Source: an uncultured Candidatus Altimarinota bacterium
Lineage (GTDB): Bacteria; Patescibacteriota; Gracilibacteria; BD1-5; UBA6164
NCBI GenBank assembly: GCA_938015605.1
Contig: CALLPO010000028.1
Coordinates: 1-11,911 of the forward strand
Length of the DNA: 11,911 nt
Reading direction: 5' to 3'
Part shown: positions 1 through 7,216 of the stretch, in pieces
Numbering within the stretch: position 1 is the stretch's first letter
How the letters are laid out: each line of letters opens with the position of its first letter
Notes under the pieces: generated by a model
Told to the model about the DNA's origin: nothing
Databases searched by the model: none
What the model saw: only the letters and a program-made list of their open reading frames with translations
Position numbers and translations under genes: made by a program

Positions 1-840
1 ACAAACTCTAGAGTTGTATACACATATTCATCACTCTAGATGTTGACTAGCTGAACATGTGTTTGTCATTCAGCAATATATATTATCTAAACCTCAGTTG
101 TCTAGCATTATTTGATATTGTCATGGTCATATACTCCTTCAGGCATCAGAAATTTCTTTACAGCTTGTATAATCATGTCTTTGCCAATAATCAATTTCTT
201 CTGACTGAATCAGAAGATTACTTAGTTCTTCTCAACTATTGACTGTATTTCATCATCATTCTAATGAATGTATTAAATTTTCACTTACTTGATTAAAAAG
301 AAATAGTTTTCTATTTTCGGTTCAAGTTCCAATTCAATCTCCAATTTCAATATTATTTCCAGGTAAAGTATCTGTGGCTAGTAAGATGTTTGGAAGAATA
401 TGTTTTGTTACACTTTGATAATCTCATCCCAATAAAGTAGTTTCTTCTCAGTTATTTTCAAGGGTGGTTGCAAGCTGATACTGTTTTTGATCTGCAGTAA
501 CTGAATAACTATAATAGTGATTATCTAGAGGGTCAGTTGGGATAGTCTCTAGACTTGAAAGGACTACCTTTGGATTTAATACTCATTGTTTTGCAACTAC
601 AGATCAGCTATAAGTAATATTAAAAGATTCTCATGGAAGAGGGTAGTAACCGTTTTTGTTTTTATATTCATTCAATGCAATCTTAATTGTATCTATATCT
701 AATTGACGCTTATTATCTCTTGTTTCAGATATATTATTGGTATAACTTACAAAAGCAATTGTTGAGAGTATTGCAAGTATAGTTATTACAATAACGAGTT
801 CAGTTAATGTAAAAGCTTTGATTTTTTTATTTATAAGCAT
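1..840 (-). CDS. Type IV pilin-like protein with fibrinogen-like Cys-rich C-terminus (3' end outside window)
   Basis: Partial gene: 280 residues are visible and the frame is still open at the left edge. The N-terminus is a class III signal: basic MLINKKIKA, then FTLTELVIVITILAILST, with Glu at mature position +5 and the long hydrophobic helix. This is the signature cleaved by prepilin peptidase and assembled into type IV pili or pseudopili. Cleavage would follow Ala9; most pilins have Gly there. A globular part with PTDP and NGYYPLP motifs, common in pseudopilins, follows. Residues about 226-258 (SCKEISDAGRSIGPGQYQI to YCGM) resemble the start of fibrinogen-related or collagen C-propeptide-like domains (CxEI...G.Y.I...YCDM). 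A second Cys cluster follows (CSASQHLEGGICV). The reading needs TGA as Gly, first at 631-633. It lies downstream of the phosphatase gene on the same strand, separated by a hairpin. A surface or pilus-tip adhesin role is inference. Confidence 0.85.
67..168 (-). other. Fibrinogen-like domain segment inside the pilin-like gene
   Basis: The translated minus strand reads TSCKEISDAGRS, then IGPGQYQI, then IYCGMT. The spacing and residues match the conserved opening of fibrinogen-C-like domains, where the usual end is YCDM; the Asp position is a TGA Gly codon here. The domain assignment rests on motif recognition only, and the rest of any domain lies outside the window. Confidence 0.5.
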
Positions 841-849
841 TTTTTGGGT

Positions 850-855
850 ATAATA
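850..855 (-). promoter_or_regulatory. Possible -10 box for the pilin-like gene
   Basis: TATTAT on the minus strand lies 9 nt before the ATG at 840. There is no Shine-Dalgarno sequence; the nine bases before ATG are ACCCAAAAA. This spacing would give an almost leaderless mRNA. No clear -35 box is seen. Confidence 0.3.
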
Positions 856-886
856 AGTATTATGTATATATCTTAATATATTTATT

Positions 887-928
887 AAGAAAAAAGCTAT
901 TAATATTTAAATTAACAGCTTTTTTCTT
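887..928 (-). terminator. Hairpin terminator between phosphatase and pilin-like gene
   Basis: Perfect 12-bp arms, AAGAAAAAAGCT at 887-898 and AGCTTTTTTCTT at 917-928, with an AT-rich 18-nt loop. It follows the phosphatase stop codon at 963-965 by about 35 nt. On the minus strand the distal arm is T-rich, as in an intrinsic terminator. It would separate the phosphatase transcript from the pilin gene. Confidence 0.6.
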
Positions 929-962
929 ATTGATTGTTATAAAAAAAAGGTTTTAATGTATT

Positions 963-2162
963 TTACCACTTCCATTCAGTCATGAATGTATTTGGAATTT
1001 CAAGTGGAATATCTAAGTTCTGATCATAATCATCAGTTTTGTATTCAATAGTTGTAAGTGTAATATCATCTAATTGAGCATGTTTATATCCCATAAAACG
1101 TGAAAGTTCAATACTGATGTGATTAAATACAGTTCTGGCACTTTTATTCTTTTGTCATTCTACGTTTGGTGCTTCTTCAATTATCCTTTGAAGATTATCT
1201 TCTCAGAGCATTTCTTCTTTTCAATCCTTCGTAGGTCTATTAATTGCTTCTGTGATACCATCTGAATATAAGACTATGATATCTTTTGGCTCAAATTGTA
1301 TTTGTTGTTCTTTGATAAGCTTGTGAATATTTTTGATCATTCCAAGAGCTACTCAACCTGATTTTACTCTGAAACATTTTTGAGATTTATGTTTGAATAT
1401 CATTAAATATTCATGACCAGCTCATGTCATATACATTTTTTTGTCTTTTTCATTCCACCTCACTAATAGTAGACTCATGAGAAGGTTTGCTTTTACTCTT
1501 GGTTTAAGAATTTGGTTCGTGTGAGCAAGAATTTGAGCACCAGATATAAACACTTTAGTGAAGGCACTTATAAGAGAATTTACCATTATCATAATAAATC
1601 CAGCTCAAACTCAGTGACCTGTAGCATCTCAGACATAGATATAGTAATTATCTCATTGTTGTATGATGTCATACGAGTCTCATCATATTTCTCATGCTGG
1701 TCTTGAACGTGCCACAACATTAAGAGAAGGGATTTCAAGAAGTTTTTTCCCAAGCATTTTTCACTGAATTTCTTTTCATATTTCTACTTCTCATTTTATT
1801 TCTTTTCAATGAAAGAATTCATCTTTAATATTTTTTAGAGTATCAAGTGTTTTTACAAAAAATGTAATAATGTAATTTACATCTTGATTTTTGCTTTTTT
1901 GAATATTTATATCTTTTCATTTAAGTTCTCATACATAAAATTTTTGAATTAGATGTTTAAGATCATTGATTGGTCTTTTATAAAATGTATGTATTAATAT
2001 CATTATAAGTATAGCTTCAATAAAAAGAGAAACACCAGCTAAGGTATACTTTACATTTCCTTGGTATGTTGAGAAAGAATCTCAAAAAAACCAAATAATT
2101 GTAAAATTAATTACAACTATTATGAATATAATCACATTAATGAGATTTCATGAGCTACCCAT
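963..2162 (-). CDS. Membrane-anchored PP2C/SpoIIE-type serine phosphatase (RsbU-like)
   Basis: A 399-residue protein. Two membrane helices occupy about residues 7-28 and 40-60. A HAMP-like linker follows (YKRPINDLKHLI), then a helical region ending in GEVEIGKEIQGKML, which matches the stretch before the catalytic domain in RsbU-type phosphatases. The SpoIIE/PP2C core follows: PAGEIGGDSYD (metal-binding Asp162), VGDATGHGVGAG (Asp179), TGAGHEY, LYSDGITEAIN (Asp301) and QLDDITL (Asp365/366). All the acidic metal ligands of the family are present, so it should be active on phosphoserine/threonine in the cytoplasm, under control of the membrane part. There is no sensory extracellular domain; the loop between helices is short. 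Many Gly in the core motifs are TGA. It is divergent from ftsA. No anti-sigma or anti-anti-sigma partner is visible in the window, so its substrate is unknown. The start at 2162 is the only ATG that keeps the first membrane helix. Confidence 0.9.
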
Positions 2163-2177
2163 AAATAGTTAGGATTG

Positions 2178-2183
2178 ATTCTA
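2178..2183 (-). promoter_or_regulatory. Weak candidate -10 box for the phosphatase gene
   Basis: TAGAAT on the minus strand ends 15 nt before the ATG at 2162, with no convincing -35 box. No ribosome binding site precedes the ATG. Offered only because position and sequence fit the pattern at other genes here. Confidence 0.2.
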
Positions 2184-2210
2184 AAAACATAGAAGATAGT
2201 ATCTATATAT

Positions 2211-2220
2211 TGTATATAAT
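2211..2220 (+). promoter_or_regulatory. Extended -10 promoter candidate upstream of ftsA
   Basis: TGTATATAAT is an extended -10 element (TG then TATAAT at 2215-2220) in the 266-bp gap between the divergent phosphatase and ftsA genes. Transcription from about 2227 would give a leader of about 200 nt before ftsA, containing the short frame and the AAGGAGGT at 2288-2295. No good -35 box is seen, as is usual for extended -10 promoters. Confidence 0.35.
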
Positions 2221-2251
2221 ATCATATTTTAATGTACACGTAAAATAATTA

Positions 2252-2302
2252 ATGATGAAAGTGTTTGAGTTTTTAACATTGTTTTTCAAGGAGGTTTGGT
2301 AA
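2252..2302 (+). other. Possible tiny leader peptide frame (16 codons)
   Basis: ATG ATG opens MMKVFEFLTLFFKEVW and ends at TAA 2300-2302. The peptide is hydrophobic and amphipathic. The codons for KEV overlap AAGGAGGT, the only strong Shine-Dalgarno-like string near a gene start in the window. It could be a leader peptide, a small membrane peptide or chance; there is no homology evidence. Confidence 0.2.
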
Positions 2303-2410
2303 AAGTTTTTTTCAAGCTATAATTGCTTTAGTTAGTTAGAGTAATACAAATTAATAAGTCCTTTAAATAAGGCTATAAAAATGTATAAAATAATTGAACA
2401 TTATAAAAGA

Positions 2411-2416
2411 TATAAT
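2411..2416 (+). promoter_or_regulatory. TATAAT box immediately upstream of ftsA
   Basis: A consensus TATAAT lies 12 nt before the ftsA ATG at 2429, so transcription would begin about 5 nt before the start codon. No Shine-Dalgarno precedes that ATG. The box falls inside the optional N-terminal extension that would start at 2381, which is an argument for the 2429 start. Confidence 0.35.
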
Positions 2417-2428
2417 AATAAAAAAATT

Positions 2429-3664
2429 ATGAGTTTTGATAGTACTATTACTACAATTGACATAGGAAGTTCCAAAATAAGGACTATCATATGAAGTTTT
2501 GATAAGGATAACACGGACAAATTTGTTATTCTTGGAATGTGAGTAACTAATTCAACAGCAATTAGAAAATGAAATATTCTTGATATGGAAGAATTTAAGA
2601 CTAACTTAGATACTTCCTTAGAAGAGGCTGAAAAAATGGCATGAGAACAAGTATCTCATGTATACCTTTCATTTAACTCTTCATCATTTGAAGTTATTAC
2701 TAGTAGATGAGTAATTGCTATTTCATGAGAAGAAATATCTCAAAATGATGTTGATAGAGTTTTAGATATGGCAAAAGGAGGTGTTGATTTCCCAAATAGG
2801 GAAGTATTGAAAGTAATTCCGGAGTCATTTAGTGTTGATATTGAAGACTGAGTGAAAAATCCAGTGTGAATGTCTGCTAGGAAATTAGAAGCAACTGCTA
2901 AAATTTTTTCAATGAATACTAATGTTTTGAATAATATTAGAAAAGCAGTAAGTGATGTTGGTATTGAGGTACTTGATGTTTATCCTAACCTTTTAAGTTC
3001 TCCTGAGTGAGTTCTCACTAAAAGACAAAAAGAACTTTGAGTAGTATGTATTGATATATGAGCCTCAACTACATGAATTACTATTTATGAAGAATGATCA
3101 CTAAAACATTCTGCTGTGATACCTTTAGGATGAGATAGTGTTACAAATGATATAGCTCTATGAATGAGAACATCAACTATTGTGGCAGAGAAATTGAAGC
3201 TAGATTATGCAATAGCAGCAACTCCTGAAAAAGAAGTAGCTAATAAACAACTAAAATTAGAAAAATTGTGAATGTGAGAAGAAGGTGAGATATCACTTGA
3301 ATATCTTTCTCAAATTGTAACAGCAAGATATGAGGAAATATTTCATTTTATTAGAGAAGAACTTAAAAGTATTTGAAAAGACTGAATGTTACCAGAATGA
3401 GCAATATTTGTTTGAGGATGAGTGAAAGTAACACAATTTCTTGATTCTGCTAAACATAATCTTAAGCTTCCTTGCTTTATAGGAACACCTATATTGGATG
3501 ATGACATATCAGATTGATTTATAAATGATCCTGTGTCAGCTGCTGTTATTTGAACTCTGATTCTAAGTAATAGATATGCTATTGAAACTGGATGAGGATT
3601 TAGTTTAAATATATGAGGATTCTTCAAATCCTTCATAAAGGTATTTAAAAAGCTCCTTCCATAA
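2429..3664 (+). CDS. ftsA: Cell division protein FtsA
   Basis: FtsA is the actin-like ATPase that ties FtsZ filaments to the membrane and recruits the divisome. This 411-residue protein has the family layout: phosphate-1 loop TIDIGSSKIR (residues about 9-18), the 1C subdomain with SRGVIAI and EEISQNDVDRVLDMAK, phosphate-2 CIDIGASTTG (207-215), the adenosine motif FVGGGVKVTQF (about 328-338), and a C-terminal amphipathic helix rich in Phe, Lys and Leu (SFIKVFKKLLP) for membrane binding. TGA encodes Gly throughout, including in the ATPase motifs. The start at 2429 puts the phosphate-1 loop about 10 residues in, as usual. An in-frame ATG at 2381 would add 16 basic residues and cannot be excluded. 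ftsZ follows after 38 nt, so the two probably share a transcript. No ftsQ or mur genes lie upstream, so this is not a full dcw cluster. Confidence 0.95.
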
Positions 3665-3702
3665 ACAAATAATAATAATTTTAAAAAATAATATAACAAA
3701 AA

Positions 3703-4902
3703 ATGACAAGAGATGATACATTAAAAAATTTACTATCTGGTAAACAACCAGCTGCTAAAACAGTATGACCTGAAGAGGTTGATCTATCTGGGACTATTTC
3801 ACCAATAGCTAAAATTAAAGTTATTTGAGTGGGTGGAGGTTGATTAAATGCAGTTAATAGGATGATTGAATGATGACTTGAAGGTGTAGAATTCATTGCA
3901 ATGAATACTGATTCTCAAGCATTATATAGTTCATTAGCTGAGAAAAAATTAAACATCGGTAAAGTTATTACTGGTGGACTTGGAGCTTGAAGTGACCCTG
4001 AAATTGGTAAAAAAGCTGCAGAAGAATCAAGTGAAGATATTAAAAATATGCTTGAATGAGCAGACATGATCTTTATTACTTGTGGTCTTGGTGGTTGAAC
4101 ATGAACCTGAGCAGCCCCAATAGTTGCAAATATTGCTAAAGAACTAGGAGCCTTGACTGTTTGAGTTGTTACTAAACCATTTGGTTTTGAATGACAAAAT
4201 AGAATGGCTAAATCACTTGATTGATTTGTTGAATTAAAAGAGAGTGTAGATACTCTTATTACTATTCCTAATGATAGAATCCTTTCTATTATTGATAAAA
4301 AAACTCCTCTACTTGATGCTTTTGGTATTGTTGATGAAGTTCTGAATCAAGGTGTACAATGAGTATCAGATCTTATTACTCAAGCAGGTTTAATTAATGT
4401 GGATTTCGCCGATGTAAGATCAGTTATGAGTAATGCAGGTTCTGCACTTATGGGTATTGGATATGGATCAGGTGAAAATAGAGCAACTGAAGCTGCAAGA
4501 GCAGCGATAGATTCTCCACTTTTAGAACTGTCAATTGGTTGAGCTAAATGAGTTTTATTCAACATTACTGGTTGAACTGATTTATCAATGTTTGAGGTAG
4601 ATGAAGCTGCTAAGATTATTACTGAATCAGTTGATCCAGATGCAAACATTATATTTGGTGCAACAATTAGAGAAGATTATGAATGAGAGTTAAAAATTAC
4701 AGTAGTTGCTGCATGATTTGATGAATGAACAAATAAAAAATACTCTGAAGAAGCAGCTGTTTCAACACCAAAATCTAATCCATTTGGAAGAAAACAAGTG
4801 AATGATTCAAGAGTAAGTACAGTTCCAGTTTCTCCAAGTACAAAAAGTGCTAGTGGATGAGATGATCTAGATGTTCCAACATTTCTTAGAAAGAAAATGT
4901 AG
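3703..4902 (+). CDS. ftsZ: Cell division GTPase FtsZ
   Basis: FtsZ polymerises into the Z ring at mid-cell. This 399-residue protein has all the hallmarks: IKVIGVGGGGLNAV (residues 39-52), the tubulin/FtsZ signature GLGGGTGTGAAP (about 128-139), the T7-loop catalytic segment NVDFADVRSVM, PDANIIFGA in the C-terminal domain, a short linker, and the conserved end peptide LDVPTFLRKK that binds FtsA. Length is normal. About 21 of some 50 Gly codons are TGA; those at 4096-4098, 4102-4104 and 4108-4110 are invariant glycines of the signature, which fixes the meaning of TGA. It stops at TAG. The 38-nt gap after ftsA has no clear ribosome binding site. A palindromic terminator follows at once. Confidence 0.98.
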
Positions 4903-4907
4903 AAAAT

Positions 4908-4955
4908 TAAAGAAATAAAAAAACAAGAGTTAACTCTTGTTTTTTTATTTCTTTA
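4908..4955. terminator. Perfect 48-bp palindromic bidirectional terminator
   Basis: The sequence is self-complementary from 4908 to 4955, centred on GTTAAC, with a core AACAAGAGTTAACTCTTGTT flanked by A7 and T7 tracts. It starts 6 nt after the ftsZ stop and ends 25 nt from the stop of the convergent lipoprotein gene, so it can end both transcripts. Confidence 0.85.
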
Positions 4956-4979
4956 AAATGTTTTAAAAGATTGGTATGA

Positions 4980-5384
4980 TTATTGAGCAACTGCTTCATC
5001 ATCAACCATAGCTTCTTTCACTTCTTCAGTAGCGTCTTCAGCTTTATCCATCATAGCTTCACCAGCTTCAGCAGCAGTATCAACAACAGCATCAGTAGCG
5101 TCTTCAGCTTTATCCATCATAGCTTCACCAGCTTCAGCAGCAGTATCAACAACAGCATCAGTAGCATCTTCAGCTTTATCCATCATAGCATCAGTAGCTT
5201 CAACAGCAGTATCAACAACAGCATCAGTAGCTTCAACAGCAGTATCAACAACAGCATCAGTAGCTTCAGCAGCAGTATCAACAACAGCTCCAGTAGTATC
5301 TTTTACTGCATCTGTAGCTTTATCCATACAAGATGTTAGAGTTACTAATGATAGTAACATAGCAACAATTATAAACTTTTTCAT
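4980..5384 (-). CDS. Small repeat lipoprotein with 11-residue amphipathic repeats
   Basis: A 134-residue protein. It has a type II signal peptide, MKKFIIVAMLLSLVTLTSC, with lipobox LTSC and lipidation at Cys19, so it should be membrane-anchored and face outward. The mature part is about nine 11-residue units of the type TDAVVDTAAEA or GEAMMDKAEDA, ending in an acidic tail. There is no Pro in the repeats, so a long amphipathic helix, as in LEA-like or apolipoprotein-like proteins, is likely. It contains no TGA codon; its three Gly are GGA or GGT. I recognise no specific family and assign no function. It could act as a spacer or stress protein of the envelope, which is speculation. It is convergent with ftsZ and divergent from the FecR-like gene. 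Confidence 0.85.
   Translation of the reverse strand: MKKFIIVAMLLSLVTLTSCMDKATDAVKDTTGAVVDTAAEATDAVVDTAVEATDAVVDTAVEATDAMMDKAEDATDAVVDTAAEAGEAMMDKAEDATDAVVDTAAEAGEAMMDKAEDATEEVKEAMVDDEAVAQ
5032..5286 (-). repeat. Tandem 66-bp and 33-bp repeats within the lipoprotein gene
   Basis: Two identical 66-bp units lie at 5032-5097 and 5098-5163. A partial third copy begins at 5164 with one substitution near its start. Then come three 33-bp units at 5188-5220, 5221-5253 and 5254-5286; the first two are identical and the third differs by one base. All are multiples of 33, so the frame and the 11-residue period are kept. The near-identity points to recent duplication. Confidence 0.9.
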
Positions 5385-5395
5385 CTTTACGATAA

Positions 5396-5401
5396 ATTAT
5401 A
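5396..5401 (-). promoter_or_regulatory. TATAAT box upstream of the lipoprotein gene
   Basis: A consensus TATAAT on the minus strand lies 11 nt before the ATG at 5384, predicting a leader of about 5 nt. No Shine-Dalgarno and no clear -35 box are seen. A small 5-bp hairpin (AGAAT/ATTCT, 5417-5430) lies just upstream. Confidence 0.4.
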
Positions 5402-5693
5402 TATTAAAACACAAAAAGAATTAAGATTCTCTTTAGGTGGCTTTATTATAATAAGAAAAATTATTTTTCAACATTTTTTTAACATTTCAATAGAGACAAT
5501 TAATTAATACTATTTATAATATATCAAATATTATTTTTTATGATGAGATTATATTTTTTAATTGTTTATATAGAGCTATCTGTCTGATTAGAAGTTTTTA
5601 AAATTTAAGTAATGCTATTAAAATAGTTTGAATTTTCTATTTTTTCTTTACAATGACTGTATATAACAATATTTTCTAAGAATAAAATGAGAT
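5402..5693. other. AT-rich intergenic region between divergent genes
   Basis: About 290 bp without a coding frame, very rich in A and T homopolymer runs. It holds the promoter regions of the two divergent genes. Beyond these I see no RNA gene, no conserved riboswitch and no strong hairpin. Confidence 0.5.
5647..5675 (+). promoter_or_regulatory. Candidate promoter of the FecR-like gene
   Basis: TTTACA at 5647-5652 and TATTTT at 5670-5675, 17 nt apart, would start transcription near 5682, about 12 nt before the ATG at 5694. A competing TATAAC at 5662-5667 lies 26 nt before the ATG. Neither is a perfect match. Confidence 0.35.
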
Positions 5694-7169
5694 ATGAGAA
5701 ATAGAAGAAAAACTAACACAAAGAACATTAAAGATTATATAGTTCCTATTATTACATTTGGGCTTATTTTTATTTTAATATATGTTGCATTTTCATGAGG
5801 TGAATGAGAAAACACAAATACAACAACAAGTACAAACATTAGTGAAAATAATTCAAATGCTATTAATATACAATTAGATGATTCTGATTCTAAGGTAAGC
5901 TTAATTGATGAAAATGATAAAAAGACAGTAATTACAGATTGAGATTCATTAAATCCAGGTCAATCAATAATGGTTGAAAAATGAAGTATCTCTTTTTCTA
6001 TACCTTGAGAAGCTGACTTTTCTCTGAATAAAAATGGAGAACTTAAATATGAACAAAATTCAAAAATGAATCTTATATCTTCAGCTCTTTGGGTTGAATC
6101 TCAAAATGATTTAGAAGTTGATATGAAATTTGGTAGTATTAAAATAGGTAAAGGTTCTGTTGTTAATTTAGAACAAAATGAGGTTTCAAGCACAGTATAC
6201 CTTCTTAAATGAACTGCTGAAGTAGAAAATCTATCTTGAATTTCAACGTTCCTATCACAAGGAAAACAAATTAAAATTTCTAACAAAAATGCTTCAAATG
6301 ATGAATTAGATATGGTTGCATTAAAAGAGGACTTTGATGATTACTTTAAAATTAGTGACTGGTATTTAAAGAATAATGGTTCAGTTGCACTACTGAGCAC
6401 ATCAGAAGATGAGATAAATAATAGTTCTTTAGATGAAATAGACTGAGAAAATGATACATTATCATTAACATGAAGTACTCAAATAAAAAAACCACTTATA
6501 ACTTCAAATCTTTTAAGTTTTGATAGTATAACTGATGAAGGATCTGTATGAACTGCTTTAACTCAAATTTCTGGTAGTTTCACAAATGACTCTATTGCAT
6601 GAATTGAAATACAATGAACAAAGGCAGTAATTAATTCAGAAAATAAGACATTTACTGTTGCAAGTGTAGATACTAGTAAACAAGCAAATGATATAATTAT
6701 TAAAGTGTATGATGCAGGGGAAAATGTTATTGCAAAATACTTATATACTTTGTATTATAGTTCTGGTAAAACTGAAAATGTGGCAGATTGATTTGCAAAA
6801 ATTAATACTACGCCTTATCCTGTAAATGGTGCTGATTTCATTATATCTATTCCAACTGTTAAAAATGGTGAAACATATTTAGATGAGAACTCTATGTATG
6901 GAACTGTTAAAAATCCTGATGTAGCATCAGTTTTAGTAAATGGTTTTAAATTAAGTACATTTAATTGAAAGACTTTTAGATACCATGCATATAAGAGATT
7001 TTGAACGCTTGGTGAGTGAGTGAATAACTATGAGATAAAATATCTATGAAAAGACTGAAATGTTATTCTAAAAAAATATGTGAGTATTAATAAGAAAACT
7101 GCCACTGTAGCTCCAAAAGTTGTTACACCTTCAGTTGCTCCAGTTGAGGAAGAAGAACCAGAATTATAG
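5694..7169 (+). CDS. Single-pass envelope protein with FecR-like and Ig-like domains
   Basis: A 491-residue protein. A short basic cytoplasmic tail (MRNRRKTNTKNIK) and one membrane helix at about 14-34 put the rest outside. After a Ser/Thr/Asn-rich linker, residues about 90-195 resemble a FecR domain: SIMVEKGSISF, a beta-rich stretch, then SSTVYLLKGTAEVE and FLSQGKQIKIS, matching the family pattern V.L..G..EV......L..G..v.i. Two beta-rich Ig-like modules follow (about 268-355 and 378-466, the second ending NYEIKYLGKDGNVILKKYV). The C-terminus is a Pro/Val/Glu tail. FecR proteins usually regulate sigma factors or act as structural envelope proteins; no sigma factor or TonB system is nearby, so an envelope role is likelier. 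The start at 5694 is chosen because the ATG at 5687 is in another frame and stops after five codons. TGA encodes Gly many times. It ends in TAG before a hairpin terminator. Confidence 0.8.
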
Positions 7170-7170
7170 A

Positions 7171-7210
7171 AATAAAAAAACTAGATGTATTAGCATCTAG
7201 TTTTTTTATT
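7171..7210. terminator. Bidirectional hairpin terminator
   Basis: A 17-bp stem, with arms 7171-7187 and 7194-7210, core CTAGATG/CATCTAG, a 6-nt loop, and A7/T7 tracts on the two sides. It begins directly after the FecR-like stop codon and ends 6 nt before the stop of the convergent thioredoxin-like gene. Confidence 0.85.
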
Positions 7211-7216
7211 TATGTC

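Noticed and set aside
57..242. A 61-codon plus-strand frame at the left end
   Set aside because: It lies antisense to the pilin-like gene, which continues through the region once TGA is read as Gly.
963..2162. A pseudogene or multiple frameshifts, as suggested by many in-frame TGA
   Set aside because: All interruptions are TGA at Gly positions; there are no frameshifts and no in-frame TAA or TAG.
2381..2428. The earlier ftsA start at ATG 2381
   Set aside because: It would add 16 basic residues not expected in FtsA and would place the TATAAT at 2411 inside the gene; it is not fully excluded.
3343..4649. Minus-strand open frames opposite ftsA and ftsZ
   Set aside because: They are shadows of conserved genes and show no recognisable motifs.
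2429..4902. Reading TGA as Trp (code 4) or as selenocysteine
   Set aside because: TGA falls at invariant Gly positions of FtsA and FtsZ, Trp is encoded by TGG elsewhere, and the number of TGA codons is far too large for selenocysteine.
5032..5286. A CRISPR array
   Set aside because: The 33- and 66-bp repeats are contiguous, without spacers, and encode an in-frame 11-residue protein repeat.
4983..5339. A plus-strand open frame of 118 codons rich in Ser, Asn and Ile-Phe-Ser-Phe repeats
   Set aside because: It is the antisense shadow of the repeat lipoprotein, whose signal peptide, lipobox and 11-residue periodicity are on the minus strand.
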